From: Clostridiales bacterium
GTDB taxonomy: Bacteria; Bacillota; Clostridia; Christensenellales; Aristaeellaceae
Direction: 5' to 3'
DNA: 31,608 nucleotides
Assembly: GCA_004555535.1 (NCBI GenBank)
Contig: SFHU01000019.1
Coordinates: 1-31,608, forward strand
Part shown: positions 14,943 to 22,850 of the stretch, piece by piece
How the letters are laid out: every line of letters begins with the position of its first letter
Position numbering within the stretch: position 1 is the first letter of the stretch
Program-made: the position numbers and the translations under genes
Notes under the pieces: generated by a model
The model's database searches: none
Told to the model about the DNA's origin: nothing
Seen by the model: only the letters and a program-made list of their open reading frames with translations

Positions 14943-16421
14943 ATGAAGTCCAGGAACAGGGTCAACTGGAAGCAGAACGTGCTCGAGGCGGTCGCCAAAT
15001 ACAGCTATGAGGGAACGCTCGAGCGCCACAAGGATTATATTCCGCTGGAGATCATCCCCCACGGCAGTCAGGCGACCTACCGCTGCTGCGTCTACCGCGA
15101 GCGCGAAATCCTGCGCAACCGCGTGGACTGGGCCTGCGGCCGCGCCTCCGTCTACGAGGACAACCACTACTACTACACGGACGAGCCCGTCGCCGTCATG
15201 AACAGCGCCTGCGAGGGCTGCCCGCTGCAGCGCTACACCGTCACCAGCAACTGCCAGCACTGCATGGCGCAGAAGTGCATGGAGGCCTGCCACTTCGACG
15301 CGATCATCATGACTCACCAGGGCGCGATGATCAACCCGGACAAGTGCCGCGAGTGCGGCATGTGCGCGCAGGCCTGCCCCTACAACGCCATCTCCGACGC
15401 GCGCCGCCCCTGCGTGCGCTCCTGCCCGGTGGATGCGATTTCGGTCGACAAAAAGAACCGCCGCGCCTCCATTGATTACAGCAAGTGCATCTCCTGCGGC
15501 AGCTGCACCGCGGCCTGCCCGTTCAGCGCGATTTCCGATGTCTCCATGATCACCGACGTCATCGAGGCGATCCGCGACGAGAAGCAGGAGGTCTACGCCT
15601 GCTTCGCGCCCTCCATCGAGGGCCAGTTCGGCGGCGTGAGCGTGGGCGAAATGATCAAGGCGATTCGGATGCTCGGCTTTGACGACGCGATGGAGGTCTC
15701 CCTCGGCGCGGACGCGACCGCCTATTACGAGGCGCAGGAGGCCAAGGAGGTCGCGCGCGAGGGCGGCCACATGACGACCAGCTGCTGCCCCGCGTTTTAC
15801 AACATGGTCATGAAGCACTACCCGCAGCTTGCCGACAAGGTGAGCCACACCGTCTCGCCCATGGTCGCGACGGCGCGCTTCATCAAGAAGAACCACCCCG
15901 GCGCGAAGGTCGCCTTCATCGGCCCCTGCGTCGCCAAGAAGAGCGAGGTCAAGCGCTACAAGAAGATGAACAGCGAGGGCGCGGACTTCGCGCTGACCTA
16001 TGAGGAGCTTCAGGCGATGTTCGCGGCGAAGAATGTCGATCCCGAGGAGATCGCCGCCGCCAGCGTGCAGCAGGGCTCCATCTACGGCAAGAATTTCGCC
16101 GTCTCGGGCGGCGTCTCCGCCGCCGTGCAGCAGGTGCTCGTCGAGGACCAGTTCGACATGCCGGTGAGCTGCCTCAAGTGTTCCGGCGCGGCGGAATGCA
16201 AGAAGGCGCTGCTGATGCTGCGCGCGGGCAAGCTGAACGAGACGATCGTCGAGGGCATGGCCTGCGAGGGCGGCTGCATCAACGGCCCGGCGAAGATCAC
16301 CGACATGCGCCAGAGCATCGGCCTGCGCAAGCAGCTGATGAAGAACGTCGACGACCGCAAGATCCATGAGAACCTGGAGAGCGCCGGCTTTGTCGATATC
16401 GACATGAAGGACGGACGCTAA
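14943..16421 (+). CDS. Monomeric [FeFe]-hydrogenase, group-B-like
   Basis: A 492-aa iron-sulfur protein of the [FeFe]-hydrogenase family. After a ~75-residue N-terminal region come several [4Fe-4S] cysteine sets: CEGCPL and CQHCMAQKCMEAC, CRECGMCAQACP, CVRSCP, then CISCGSCTAACP. The H-cluster domain has the three signature loops: TSCCPA (about 279), GPCVAKKSE (about 327) and EGMACEGGC (about 437). These loop variants fit the group B enzymes of Clostridia. The protein should reduce protons or oxidise H2 with ferredoxin in the cytoplasm, but group B enzymes are poorly characterised and a sensory or low-activity role is possible. Maturases (hydE, hydF, hydG) are not in the window. CGAGGAA precedes the ATG, and a terminator follows at 16448. 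Confidence 0.9.
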   Translation: MKSRNRVNWKQNVLEAVAKYSYEGTLERHKDYIPLEIIPHGSQATYRCCVYREREILRNRVDWACGRASVYEDNHYYYTDEPVAVMNSACEGCPLQRYTVTSNCQHCMAQKCMEACHFDAIIMTHQGAMINPDKCRECGMCAQACPYNAISDARRPCVRSCPVDAISVDKKNRRASIDYSKCISCGSCTAACPFSAISDVSMITDVIEAIRDEKQEVYACFAPSIEGQFGGVSVGEMIKAIRMLGFDDAMEVSLGADATAYYEAQEAKEVAREGGHMTTSCCPAFYNMVMKHYPQLADKVSHTVSPMVATARFIKKNHPGAKVAFIGPCVAKKSEVKRYKKMNSEGADFALTYEELQAMFAAKNVDPEEIAAASVQQGSIYGKNFAVSGGVSAAVQQVLVEDQFDMPVSCLKCSGAAECKKALLMLRAGKLNETIVEGMACEGGCINGPAKITDMRQSIGLRKQLMKNVDDRKIHENLESAGFVDIDMKDGR

Positions 16422-16447
16422 GCCCCGGCATCAAAGCGGCACAGGAG

Positions 16448-16484
16448 GCTCCCCCAAGGACGGGGGAGCGTCTTCTGCGTTTTA
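16448..16484 (+). terminator. Terminator after the hydrogenase gene
   Basis: GCTCCCCC (16448-16455) pairs with GGGGGAGC (16462-16469) across a six-base loop, followed by the T-rich stretch GTCTTCTGCGTTTT. Confidence 0.7.
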
Positions 16485-16523
16485 AGCGCCGAACGGGGGC
16501 GTCGTGAAGAAGGAAGGAGCATC

Positions 16524-18041
16524 ATGAAAAGAGCCAGAAGATTCCTGCCCGCCGCGGCCATCCTGCTGTGGGCGCTGCTGCTGCTGCCGTTTTTCCTCGG
16601 CGCGGGCGCCGCGCACCCTGCGACGGACGACTTCACCTTCGCCCTCTACACCCATCCGACATGGCTGCAGACGGGCAGCCTGCCGCATGTGATCAAGGAC
16701 GCGATCAGCTACGCGCTGCGCACCTGGCGCGACTGGCAGGGGACGGTGACGGGCGTCATCCTGATGGCGCTCAACCCGGCTGTCTTTGACCTTTCGCATT
16801 ACGGCGTGCACGCCGTCGTGCTGCTCGTGCTGATCCTCGTCTCGGCGCTGGTGTTTTTGCGGCACATGCTGGGCCGGCGTCTGGGCCTGCCCCGGCGGCT
16901 GTGGCTGCCGCTGGCGATGGCGCTTTGTGCCGTGCAGCTGATGTTCCTGCCGGACATGGTCGAGGGGATCTACTGGTTCAACGGCGCGTGGTTTTACATG
17001 GGCGCGCAGTCCGTCGCGCTGCTGACGCTGGTGCTGTGCGACCGACTGAGCGTCAGCGGCCTGCGCGGCGCGAAAAAGGGGCTGGCCTTTGCCCTGGCGG
17101 GCGTGCTGCTCTTCGCGCTGGGCATGGATAACTACATCACCGCGATGATGACCTGCGCGGCGCTGTTCATGATGGCGCTGCAGCGGGCGTGGGCCTGCCG
17201 CCAGGCTCAGACGGGCGAAGAAAAGGCGCAGCAAAAGCGCGCGGCCATCCGCACGGCGCTGCTGCTCGCGCCCATCGGCGCGGGGCTGCTGCTCTCTGTG
17301 GTCGCGCCGGGCAATGCCGTGCGCATGGAGACGGACGGCGCGCACCAGAGCGGCCTTTCCTGGCTGCTGCTCTCCATTGGCTGGACGCTGCGGGACGCGG
17401 CGGGCTACTTCGTGCGCTTCTCGATCAAGACGCCGCTGCTGGCGCTGCTGTGCCTGCTGGCCCCGATGCTCGCCCGGGCGTTTTCGCGCGTGGCGGCGGA
17501 GCGGCCGGAGATGGGCAGACGCTGTCCGCCGGTCTGGGCGACGCTGCTGGGGACGTATCTGATCCTCTGCGCGATGATCATCCCGCACATGTATTCCTCG
17601 GGCTACGCGGGCTCGGGGCGCGTGGTGAACATGTACCACAGCTATGTCGTTTTGGCTGTGCCCGTCGCGCTGTGCCTGGTGATTCTGCGCCTTGGCGGCG
17701 AGGGACGAGCGCGTATGGCCTCACCGATGGCGAAGCGGGCCTGCGGCATTGCGGCGGTCTGCGCGCTGGCGGCCTGCCTGGCGGGCGGGCAGTTGGGCAA
17801 CTATGTGAAGCTCGTCTCGGATCAGCTGAACGGCACGCAGGCGGCGTATATCGCGCAGTTTGAGCGGGAATACGCGCTTTGCGAGGCGGCTGGGCCGCAG
17901 GACGGCGTCGTGCTGCCCGCGTGGACGGTGCAGACCGTGACCGGCAAGCCGACGGCCTATGAGGACGCGACGGTGTGGACGAACGAAGCGATGGCGTCGT
18001 TCTTTGGCGTAAAGAGCGTTCGCGTGGAGGAACAACCGTGA
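16524..18041 (+). CDS. Polytopic membrane protein, DUF6056-like
   Basis: A 505-aa integral membrane protein with about ten hydrophobic segments starting at residue ~7. Recognisable landmarks are PATDDFTFALYTHPTW after the first helix, TWRDWQGTVTG, and VEGIYWFNGAWFYMG near residue 150. These acidic and aromatic motifs resemble the DUF6056 group of envelope proteins, distantly like lipid-linked glycosyltransferases of the GT-C fold. Catalysis is not demonstrated. AAGGAGC precedes ATG 16524. Its last four bases overlap the GTG start of a secreted polysaccharide deacetylase (GTGA), so the two are translationally coupled and probably act on the same cell-surface glycan. Confidence 0.7.
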   Translation: MKRARRFLPAAAILLWALLLLPFFLGAGAAHPATDDFTFALYTHPTWLQTGSLPHVIKDAISYALRTWRDWQGTVTGVILMALNPAVFDLSHYGVHAVVLLVLILVSALVFLRHMLGRRLGLPRRLWLPLAMALCAVQLMFLPDMVEGIYWFNGAWFYMGAQSVALLTLVLCDRLSVSGLRGAKKGLAFALAGVLLFALGMDNYITAMMTCAALFMMALQRAWACRQAQTGEEKAQQKRAAIRTALLLAPIGAGLLLSVVAPGNAVRMETDGAHQSGLSWLLLSIGWTLRDAAGYFVRFSIKTPLLALLCLLAPMLARAFSRVAAERPEMGRRCPPVWATLLGTYLILCAMIIPHMYSSGYAGSGRVVNMYHSYVVLAVPVALCLVILRLGGEGRARMASPMAKRACGIAAVCALAACLAGGQLGNYVKLVSDQLNGTQAAYIAQFEREYALCEAAGPQDGVVLPAWTVQTVTGKPTAYEDATVWTNEAMASFFGVKSVRVEEQP

Positions 18042-19393
18042 GAAAGAGACTTTTTGCCGCTGCGCTGGCGGCGCTGATGCTGATGATGACGGCGGCGATC
18101 TGCTCTGCGGAGGAGGAAATCGGCGAGGACGGCCTGTACCTGCAGACGCCGGTGCTGCAGCGCGTGCGGCAGGAGACGGCCAGCGAGACGGCAGAAGGCG
18201 GCGTGACCCTGCGGCGAACCTATCCCTCGACGGCCAACGCGCAGGTGGACGCGCAGATGCGCGCGCTCGTGGATGACATGACGGCGCGCGGCGTCGCGCT
18301 GGGCGAGGACGCGCCGCAGATGACGCAGCTCGACGTGGGCGCTGTCATCACGCGGACGGGCACGAAGTGGATGAGCTTCCTGACGCTCGCCGAGGCGACC
18401 GCAGGGACGACCTACCTGGGCGTCGAGGCGCAGACGCGCGTCTATGACATGGAGAGCGGAACGCGCCTTGCGCTGACGGACGTCTTTGCGCCGGAGAGCG
18501 AGGCGTGGGAGCGGATGGCGCAGGCCGTGCGCGAGCAGCTGACGGAGGCGTTCCCCGGCGAGGAGCCGGATGCGCAGGCGCTTGACGCGCTCTGCACCCG
18601 CGAGGCGCTCGAGGCGGCGGATTTCACCCTCGGCGCGACGCGGCTGCTGCTGACGTATCGCGCGGACGCCGTCTATCCCGGCAAGACCACGCTGCTGCAT
18701 GTGTCGCTGGGGTATGACGAATACCGGCCGCTGATGAAGGAGCAGGCGCAGGCGCAGACCGACAACAGCCGCTGGCGTATGGCGGCGCTGACGTTTGACG
18801 ACGGCGGCGCGGTCAAATACACGTCGGGCGTGCTCGACGCGCTGCGCCAGTATGGCGCGCAGGCGACGTTCTTCATCGTCGGCAACCGGATGGCGAAAAA
18901 CGCCTGCGTGCTCTACCGCCAGCAGAACTGCGCCTACTCCCTCCAGTCGCACAGCTATACGCACGAGTACCAGCTGACGGGGGAGGAGATGCTTGCGCAG
19001 AAGGAGCAGTTTGCCGCCGAGATGGGCGCGATGATCGGTATCGTGCCGGCGCTCATGCGCGCGCCCGGCGGCATGGAGACGGGCTATGTGAAGCATGAGA
19101 TCGGCTATCCGCTGATCCACTGGTCGCTTGCCAGCCGCGATTCCGGCAGCGAGGATTACAAGCGCATCGCGAATTACGTCTGCTACAACATCGAACCCGG
19201 CGAAATCGTGCTGATGCACGACCTCAACCCGTACAGCCCGCGCTACGCGGGGCTGATCCTTGAGCGCCTCTGCGACCAGGGCTATCTGTTTGTGACGGTG
19301 GAGGAGCTCTTCGCGCAGGCGGGCATCGAGCTCGAGCCGAATGTGGTCTATTATTCTCCCAATCGCGAGCCGGTCAGGCCGGAGGCGGAATGA
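18038..19393 (+). CDS. Secreted PdaC-like polysaccharide deacetylase (NodB domain)
   Basis: A 451-aa exported protein. The start is GTG 18038, with GGAGG seven bases upstream. A signal peptide (about 1-24, ending ICSAEE) is followed by a DUF3298/RsiV-like region (about 30-235) and a NodB catalytic domain. The metal and catalytic motifs are present: TFDDG near 252, HSYTH near 305 for the metal histidines, RAPGG for motif 3 and IVLMHDL near the end. This architecture matches Bacillus PdaC-type peptidoglycan deacetylases (DUF plus NodB). The exact substrate, whether peptidoglycan GlcNAc, MurNAc or another glycan, is not decided. It overlaps the upstream membrane-protein gene by four bases. Confidence 0.88.
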   Translation: MRKRLFAAALAALMLMMTAAICSAEEEIGEDGLYLQTPVLQRVRQETASETAEGGVTLRRTYPSTANAQVDAQMRALVDDMTARGVALGEDAPQMTQLDVGAVITRTGTKWMSFLTLAEATAGTTYLGVEAQTRVYDMESGTRLALTDVFAPESEAWERMAQAVREQLTEAFPGEEPDAQALDALCTREALEAADFTLGATRLLLTYRADAVYPGKTTLLHVSLGYDEYRPLMKEQAQAQTDNSRWRMAALTFDDGGAVKYTSGVLDALRQYGAQATFFIVGNRMAKNACVLYRQQNCAYSLQSHSYTHEYQLTGEEMLAQKEQFAAEMGAMIGIVPALMRAPGGMETGYVKHEIGYPLIHWSLASRDSGSEDYKRIANYVCYNIEPGEIVLMHDLNPYSPRYAGLILERLCDQGYLFVTVEELFAQAGIELEPNVVYYSPNREPVRPEAE

Positions 19394-19475
19394 GCCGGGT
19401 TTATCCCGAATGGCTTCCATCAATGCGACTCTCTTCTCCGATTCGCGCTTACGGCCCGCTTTTCTGAGGATGGAA

Positions 19476-21221
19476 TCACCCCAGCGCAGGCTCGCTTTCA
19501 AGCGTCGCCTTCCCGAAGCGGCCCTCCGTCTCGACGATCAGCAGCTCGTTTTCGCCCTCGCGCAGCAGCGGCGCAGGGATGTACAGGCGCTTCTGCGGTC
19601 CGATCTCCCAGAAGCGGCCGAGCGTAAAGCCGTTGAGGAAGACCGTGCCCTTGCCCCAGCCGGTCAGGTCGAGGAAGGTGTCGGCGCACCGGTCGACCTC
19701 AAAGGACAGCAGATGGACGGCGGGACCCTGCACGGGCGCTTCGTTCTGCGGACGCAGGGCAAGCAGCGCCGTTTCGTCGAGGACGAACATGTCCCAGCCG
19801 TAGCGCTGATGGTTGTTGAGCACGACCGCGCCGTCGATGCCCTTGCGCTGCTGCTCGATCTTGTAGCTGTAATTGACGCGGCCCAGGTTCTCCACGAGGA
19901 TATCGAGCACAGCGCCCGGGCGAACGGGCACCGGCGTCTCAAAGACATGCGCCTTAAGCAGCTCGCGGTCATAGAGCGTGACGATCGGCTGCCCGTCGAG
20001 GAAGACCTGCGCGCGGTCGTTCGCGCCGACGAGCTGGAGGATGCGCAGCTCGCGCTCGTTGACGAGCGTCGTGCGGTAGAGTGTGTAGCCGACGTCCTGC
20101 CCGAGGCGCTCCATGCTCTGCGGCGTCACATGATGATGCGCCGGGCGCGCGGCGGCCAGCGGGAGCAGCGGCGCGGCGGCGAGATGCTTCGCCTCGCCGT
20201 AGCCGGCGCGCGGAATCTCCGGAATCTCGACCGGCGGAACGGGAGCGCCCTGATGCGCCTCGATCGCGGCCTTGAAGAGGCGGTATTTTTCCGTTTCACG
20301 GCCGTCCTCGCTCAGCGGGGCGTCGTAGTCGTAGCTCGTCGTGTCCGGCGTCAGGCGGTCATAGTCGTTGCTGCCGTTCATCAGGCCGAAGCTCGTGCCG
20401 CCGTGGAACATGTAGATGTTGACGTGGCCGAGCGCGAGCAGGTCGGCAAAGTCCTTCGCGCAGACGGCGGCGTCGGTCGTGCTGTGCCTGCCGCAGCCCC
20501 AGTGGTCAAACCAGCCGCACCAGAACTCCATGCACATCAGCGGCTTGATGCCGTGCGCGGTCATGATGGCGAAGCGCTCCTTCGTCTGTGAGCCGAAGTT
20601 GCCGGTCTGGAAGACGCCCTCCGTGCGGCCGCAGGCAAGCATGTCGTCCTCCGGGCCGTCGGAGGTGAAGAGCGGCACGTCGATGCCACGCTCCGTCATC
20701 GCGTCGCGCAGCGCGGTCAGGTAGGCCTTGTCGTCGCCATAGGAGCCGTATTCGTTCTCGACCTGCATCATCAGCACGGGGCCGCCGTGGGTCACCTGCA
20801 GCGGTACCAGGCGCGGGATCAGCTCGTCGTAGTAGGCGAGCACGTGCTTCATATAGGCCGGATCGCTGCAGCGCAGCCGCATGCCGTCCTCCTCGAGCAG
20901 CCAGGCCGGGAAGCCGCCGAACTCCCATTCGCCGCAGATGTAGGGCGTCGGGCGGAGGATGACGTAGAGCCCGACCTCCTGAGCCAGGCGCACGAACGCG
21001 GCCACGTCGCGCCAGCCTGTGAAGTCAAACTCGCCCCTGCGGCGCTCATGGAAGTTCCAGGGAATGTAGGTCTCCACGGTGTTGCAGCCCATGGCCTTGA
21101 GCTTGAGGAGCCTGTCGCGCCAGTACTGCGGCACGACGCGGAAATAATGGATGGAGCCGGAGATGATTTGGAACCTTTTTCCGTCAAGGTAGAAGTCGTC
21201 GCGGATTTCAAACGTGCTCAT
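19476..21221 (-). CDS. Glycoside hydrolase family 35 beta-galactosidase
   Basis: A 581-aa cytoplasmic enzyme without a signal peptide. The N-terminal TIM barrel shows GSIHYFRVVPQYW, CNTVETYIPWNFHE, the acid/base glutamate E157 in VENEYGSYG and the nucleophile E232 in MEFWCGWFDHWG, all GH35 signatures. C-terminal beta-sandwich domains follow (GWGKGTVFLNGFTLGRFW near the end). It should release beta-linked galactose from small oligosaccharides brought in by a transporter. I chose ATG 21221, with GGGAGG six bases upstream; the open frame continues to 21431 but that part contains the promoter. A palindrome at 21390-21406 lies upstream of the promoter. No transporter or lac/gal regulator is adjacent except a truncated HTH gene. 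Confidence 0.93.
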   Translation of the reverse strand: MSTFEIRDDFYLDGKRFQIISGSIHYFRVVPQYWRDRLLKLKAMGCNTVETYIPWNFHERRRGEFDFTGWRDVAAFVRLAQEVGLYVILRPTPYICGEWEFGGFPAWLLEEDGMRLRCSDPAYMKHVLAYYDELIPRLVPLQVTHGGPVLMMQVENEYGSYGDDKAYLTALRDAMTERGIDVPLFTSDGPEDDMLACGRTEGVFQTGNFGSQTKERFAIMTAHGIKPLMCMEFWCGWFDHWGCGRHSTTDAAVCAKDFADLLALGHVNIYMFHGGTSFGLMNGSNDYDRLTPDTTSYDYDAPLSEDGRETEKYRLFKAAIEAHQGAPVPPVEIPEIPRAGYGEAKHLAAAPLLPLAAARPAHHHVTPQSMERLGQDVGYTLYRTTLVNERELRILQLVGANDRAQVFLDGQPIVTLYDRELLKAHVFETPVPVRPGAVLDILVENLGRVNYSYKIEQQRKGIDGAVVLNNHQRYGWDMFVLDETALLALRPQNEAPVQGPAVHLLSFEVDRCADTFLDLTGWGKGTVFLNGFTLGRFWEIGPQKRLYIPAPLLREGENELLIVETEGRFGKATLESEPALG

Positions 21222-21324
21222 ACGTTGCCTCCCATAGATGATCGCCCTGAGTGCGGGACGAAAGAATGGCCGGAGCTCCTGCGCACGAGGGAGCAGACCG
21301 GCGCGAAAGGGATCTGATAGCAAC

Positions 21325-21353
21325 AGCATAGCAAAGATTGGGGCAAAGCGCAA
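21325..21353 (-). promoter_or_regulatory. Promoter of the GH35 gene
   Basis: TTGCGC (21353-21348), 17-bp spacer, TATGCT (21330-21325) on the minus strand, giving a leader of about 95 nt. Confidence 0.65.
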
Positions 21354-21389
21354 GAGCGCGGGCCTTTCCCAGCGGCTTTTTTTCAGAAT

Positions 21390-21406
21390 GGTTAATTTGA
21401 TTAACC
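21390..21406. promoter_or_regulatory. 17-bp palindromic operator candidate upstream of the GH35 promoter
   Basis: GGTTAAT-TTG-ATTAACC is a perfect 7+7 inverted repeat, AT-rich in a GC-rich genome. Its centre lies about 80 bp upstream of the expected GH35 start, a position more typical of an activator site than of a blocking operator. Confidence 0.55.
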
Positions 21407-21463
21407 AAACAGGCGAACTAAAGCCCCTCATCCCGGGAAGAATCCCCGTTCAGCGCGCCCAGA

Positions 21464-21712
21464 ATGGCGTAGACCGAGGCCGAGGCGGCAGCGCGCGCCA
21501 TCCGCGTCCGGCTGGCGGAGCTGGACATGCAGCAGAGCGATCTGGCCCGGCTGCTCGGCACGAGCGAGGCTTACATCACCTACCTGATCTACGGCGACCG
21601 GCGGGACGAGGCCTGGGGCGCGCGGATCTGTCAGGCGCTGGGGATGGAGGCGGAGCGCTTTGCGGGCGATGACCCGGGGCAAAAGGAGGTAGCGCTCCCG
21701 GCGAAAGTATGA
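21464..21712 (+). pseudogene. Small XRE-type helix-turn-helix protein with an in-frame TAG near its start
   Basis: Codons 4 onwards after ATG 21464 encode a small HTH protein: ARAIRVRLAELDMQQSDLAR, then LLGTSEAYITYLIYG, the helix-turn-helix core, ending about 60 residues later. The first codons are ATG GCG TAG, so the full-length frame is broken by a stop at codon 3. No other ATG, GTG or TTG lies between the TAG and ATG 21527. Starting at 21527 (GGAG seven bases upstream) would give 61 aa lacking the first HTH helix. I favour a decayed gene, with a re-initiated short form as the alternative. There is no clear promoter. It is divergent from the GH35 gene. Confidence 0.45.
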
Positions 21713-21718
21713 TACAAT
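21710..21718 (+). promoter_or_regulatory. Extended -10 promoter of the small lipoprotein gene
   Basis: TGATACAAT (TGN plus TACAAT) about 31 bp upstream of the TTG start. The -35 region is not conserved. Confidence 0.55.
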
Positions 21719-21748
21719 GCTGTCATCAGCAAAAGAGGGGATGACGGC

Positions 21749-22141
21749 TTGAAAAAGACGCGATTGGCTGTGCTGCTGCTCGTCTGTCTGGCGGCGCTTG
21801 CGGGCTGCCAGGGTGTGGAGCAGACGCTGCACGCGCTGGGCACAAAGATCGAGGATGCGCAGGTCTCCACGCCGCAGAACAACGGCGGGGATATCGACTG
21901 GAGCTTCGTGCCCATGGTGCGCGAGAGGGCCGTCTCCATGTTTGAGCAGGCCTTCCCCGAGGCGACCGTCAAGGAGACCGGCGTGGCCTGCAAGAACACG
22001 AAGACGGGCCGCGCGATTGTGACGATCACCTACGAGATGAACGGCAGAACCGGCACCTACGGCTTCGATTACGAAAAAAATGAAAACGGCGAATACGAAC
22101 TCACGCGCTACGGCGACGGCGTCAGCTCAGACGATCTCTGA
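21749..22141 (+). CDS. Small lipoprotein of unknown function
   Basis: A 130-aa exported lipoprotein. The signal peptide MKKTRLAVLLLVCLAALAGC ends in a clear lipobox with Cys20. The mature part has a short linker and a ~85-residue domain containing WSFVPMVRERAVSMFEQAFP and a beta-rich end (AIVTITYEMNGRTGTYGFDY). No family is recognised. The start is TTG 21749, supported by AGGGGATG upstream; an overlapping ATG at 21741 runs into a stop after three codons. It has its own promoter and is followed by two hairpins, so it looks monocistronic. Confidence 0.75.
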   Translation: MKKTRLAVLLLVCLAALAGCQGVEQTLHALGTKIEDAQVSTPQNNGGDIDWSFVPMVRERAVSMFEQAFPEATVKETGVACKNTKTGRAIVTITYEMNGRTGTYGFDYEKNENGEYELTRYGDGVSSDDL

Positions 22142-22158
22142 GCCGGCGCGCTTTTTTG
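22121..22158 (+). terminator. Terminator overlapping the lipoprotein stop codon
   Basis: GCTCAGA-CGATC-TCTGAGC forms a seven-base perfect stem across the end of the gene. CGGCGCGC and TTTTTT follow, the T-tract about eight bases after the stem. Confidence 0.5.
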
Positions 22159-22163
22159 AATCA

Positions 22164-22212
22164 AAACAGCGGCTCCGGGGCATGCCACCGGGGCCGCTGT
22201 CATAGATTTTCC
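22164..22212 (+). terminator. Strong hairpin terminator before the 208-aa unknown gene
   Basis: ACAGCGGCTCCGG and CCGGGGCCGCTGT form a long, nearly perfect stem (22166-22200), followed by CATAGATTTT. Confidence 0.7.
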
Positions 22213-22229
22213 CCAAAGGGGCGATGCAG

Positions 22230-22850
22230 GTGTACAGGATTCTGATGATCGAGAGCGCCGCACGCGGCGTGCTTTTCGTCAACGGCCAGTTCTGCGGGCC
22301 GCTCGAGGAGGGAGGTCAGGCGTTCCCGGCCTCGCCGGAGGCGGAGATCTATGTGCAGCTCTTCCCGTTTTCCGGGAAGGCCGCGCCGCTGACCGTCGCC
22401 ATGCGCCTGCGCGGCGGGGAGATTGAGCGCCTGGAGCCGCAGGAGCACGCCTATGCGCTCCTCTGGCCGGACGGCATTCTCGAGCTGGAGCTGCGCCCCG
22501 GCTGGCCGGGGGAAGCGCCCGCGCCGCAGGAGACGCAGACCGCCGCCTCCGGTACGCTGCTGCGCTATCTGACGATGCGCCTTGCCGGCGACGCGGAGGC
22601 GGAGCTGCTGCTTCTGCGTCCGCAGGACACGCCGGAGCTGCCGCCGTATGACGCGGTCGTGCCGCTGCGCTTCGCGCCAATGCGCGCGGGCGAGCGCTTT
22701 GACGAGCGCGCCGGGCTCGTGCGCCGCCTCGCGCCCAACATCGCGCGGGTGGACGCGGCGCTGGCCGTGACCGTCCCGGCGGGGCAGGGCAGAAGGCGCA
22801 TCGAGACGATCGAGGTTCAGCCGTTCTCCGCGCCCGCGACGATGCGGTAA
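22230..22850 (+). CDS. Unknown protein, about 206 aa, overlapping the bceB end tail-to-tail
   Basis: Not recognised. It is a cytoplasmic-looking protein without signal peptide or membrane segment, rich in beta-like alternating stretches in the first half (GVLFVNGQFCGPLEEGG, AEIYVQLFPFSG). The C-terminal half, mentioned only for its composition, is rich in Arg and Ala. I prefer GTG 22230, since AAAGGGG sits eight bases upstream; ATG 22224 is in frame but only two bases from it. The last 34 bp overlap the end of the convergent bceB gene, so the two transcripts would be antisense to each other there. Codon-position composition fits a real gene. Confidence 0.6.
   Translation: MYRILMIESAARGVLFVNGQFCGPLEEGGQAFPASPEAEIYVQLFPFSGKAAPLTVAMRLRGGEIERLEPQEHAYALLWPDGILELELRPGWPGEAPAPQETQTAASGTLLRYLTMRLAGDAEAELLLLRPQDTPELPPYDAVVPLRFAPMRAGERFDERAGLVRRLAPNIARVDAALAVTVPAGQGRRRIETIEVQPFSAPATMR

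Noticed and set aside
14865..16367. A 500-aa minus-strand frame opposite the hydrogenase
   Set aside because: No motif or ribosome-binding site; the plus strand has intact iron-sulfur and H-cluster motifs.
21238..21672. A 144-aa plus-strand frame overlapping the HTH gene
   Set aside because: It is the shifted frame of the HTH coding stretch, rich in Arg, Gly and His, with no domain and no ribosome-binding site.
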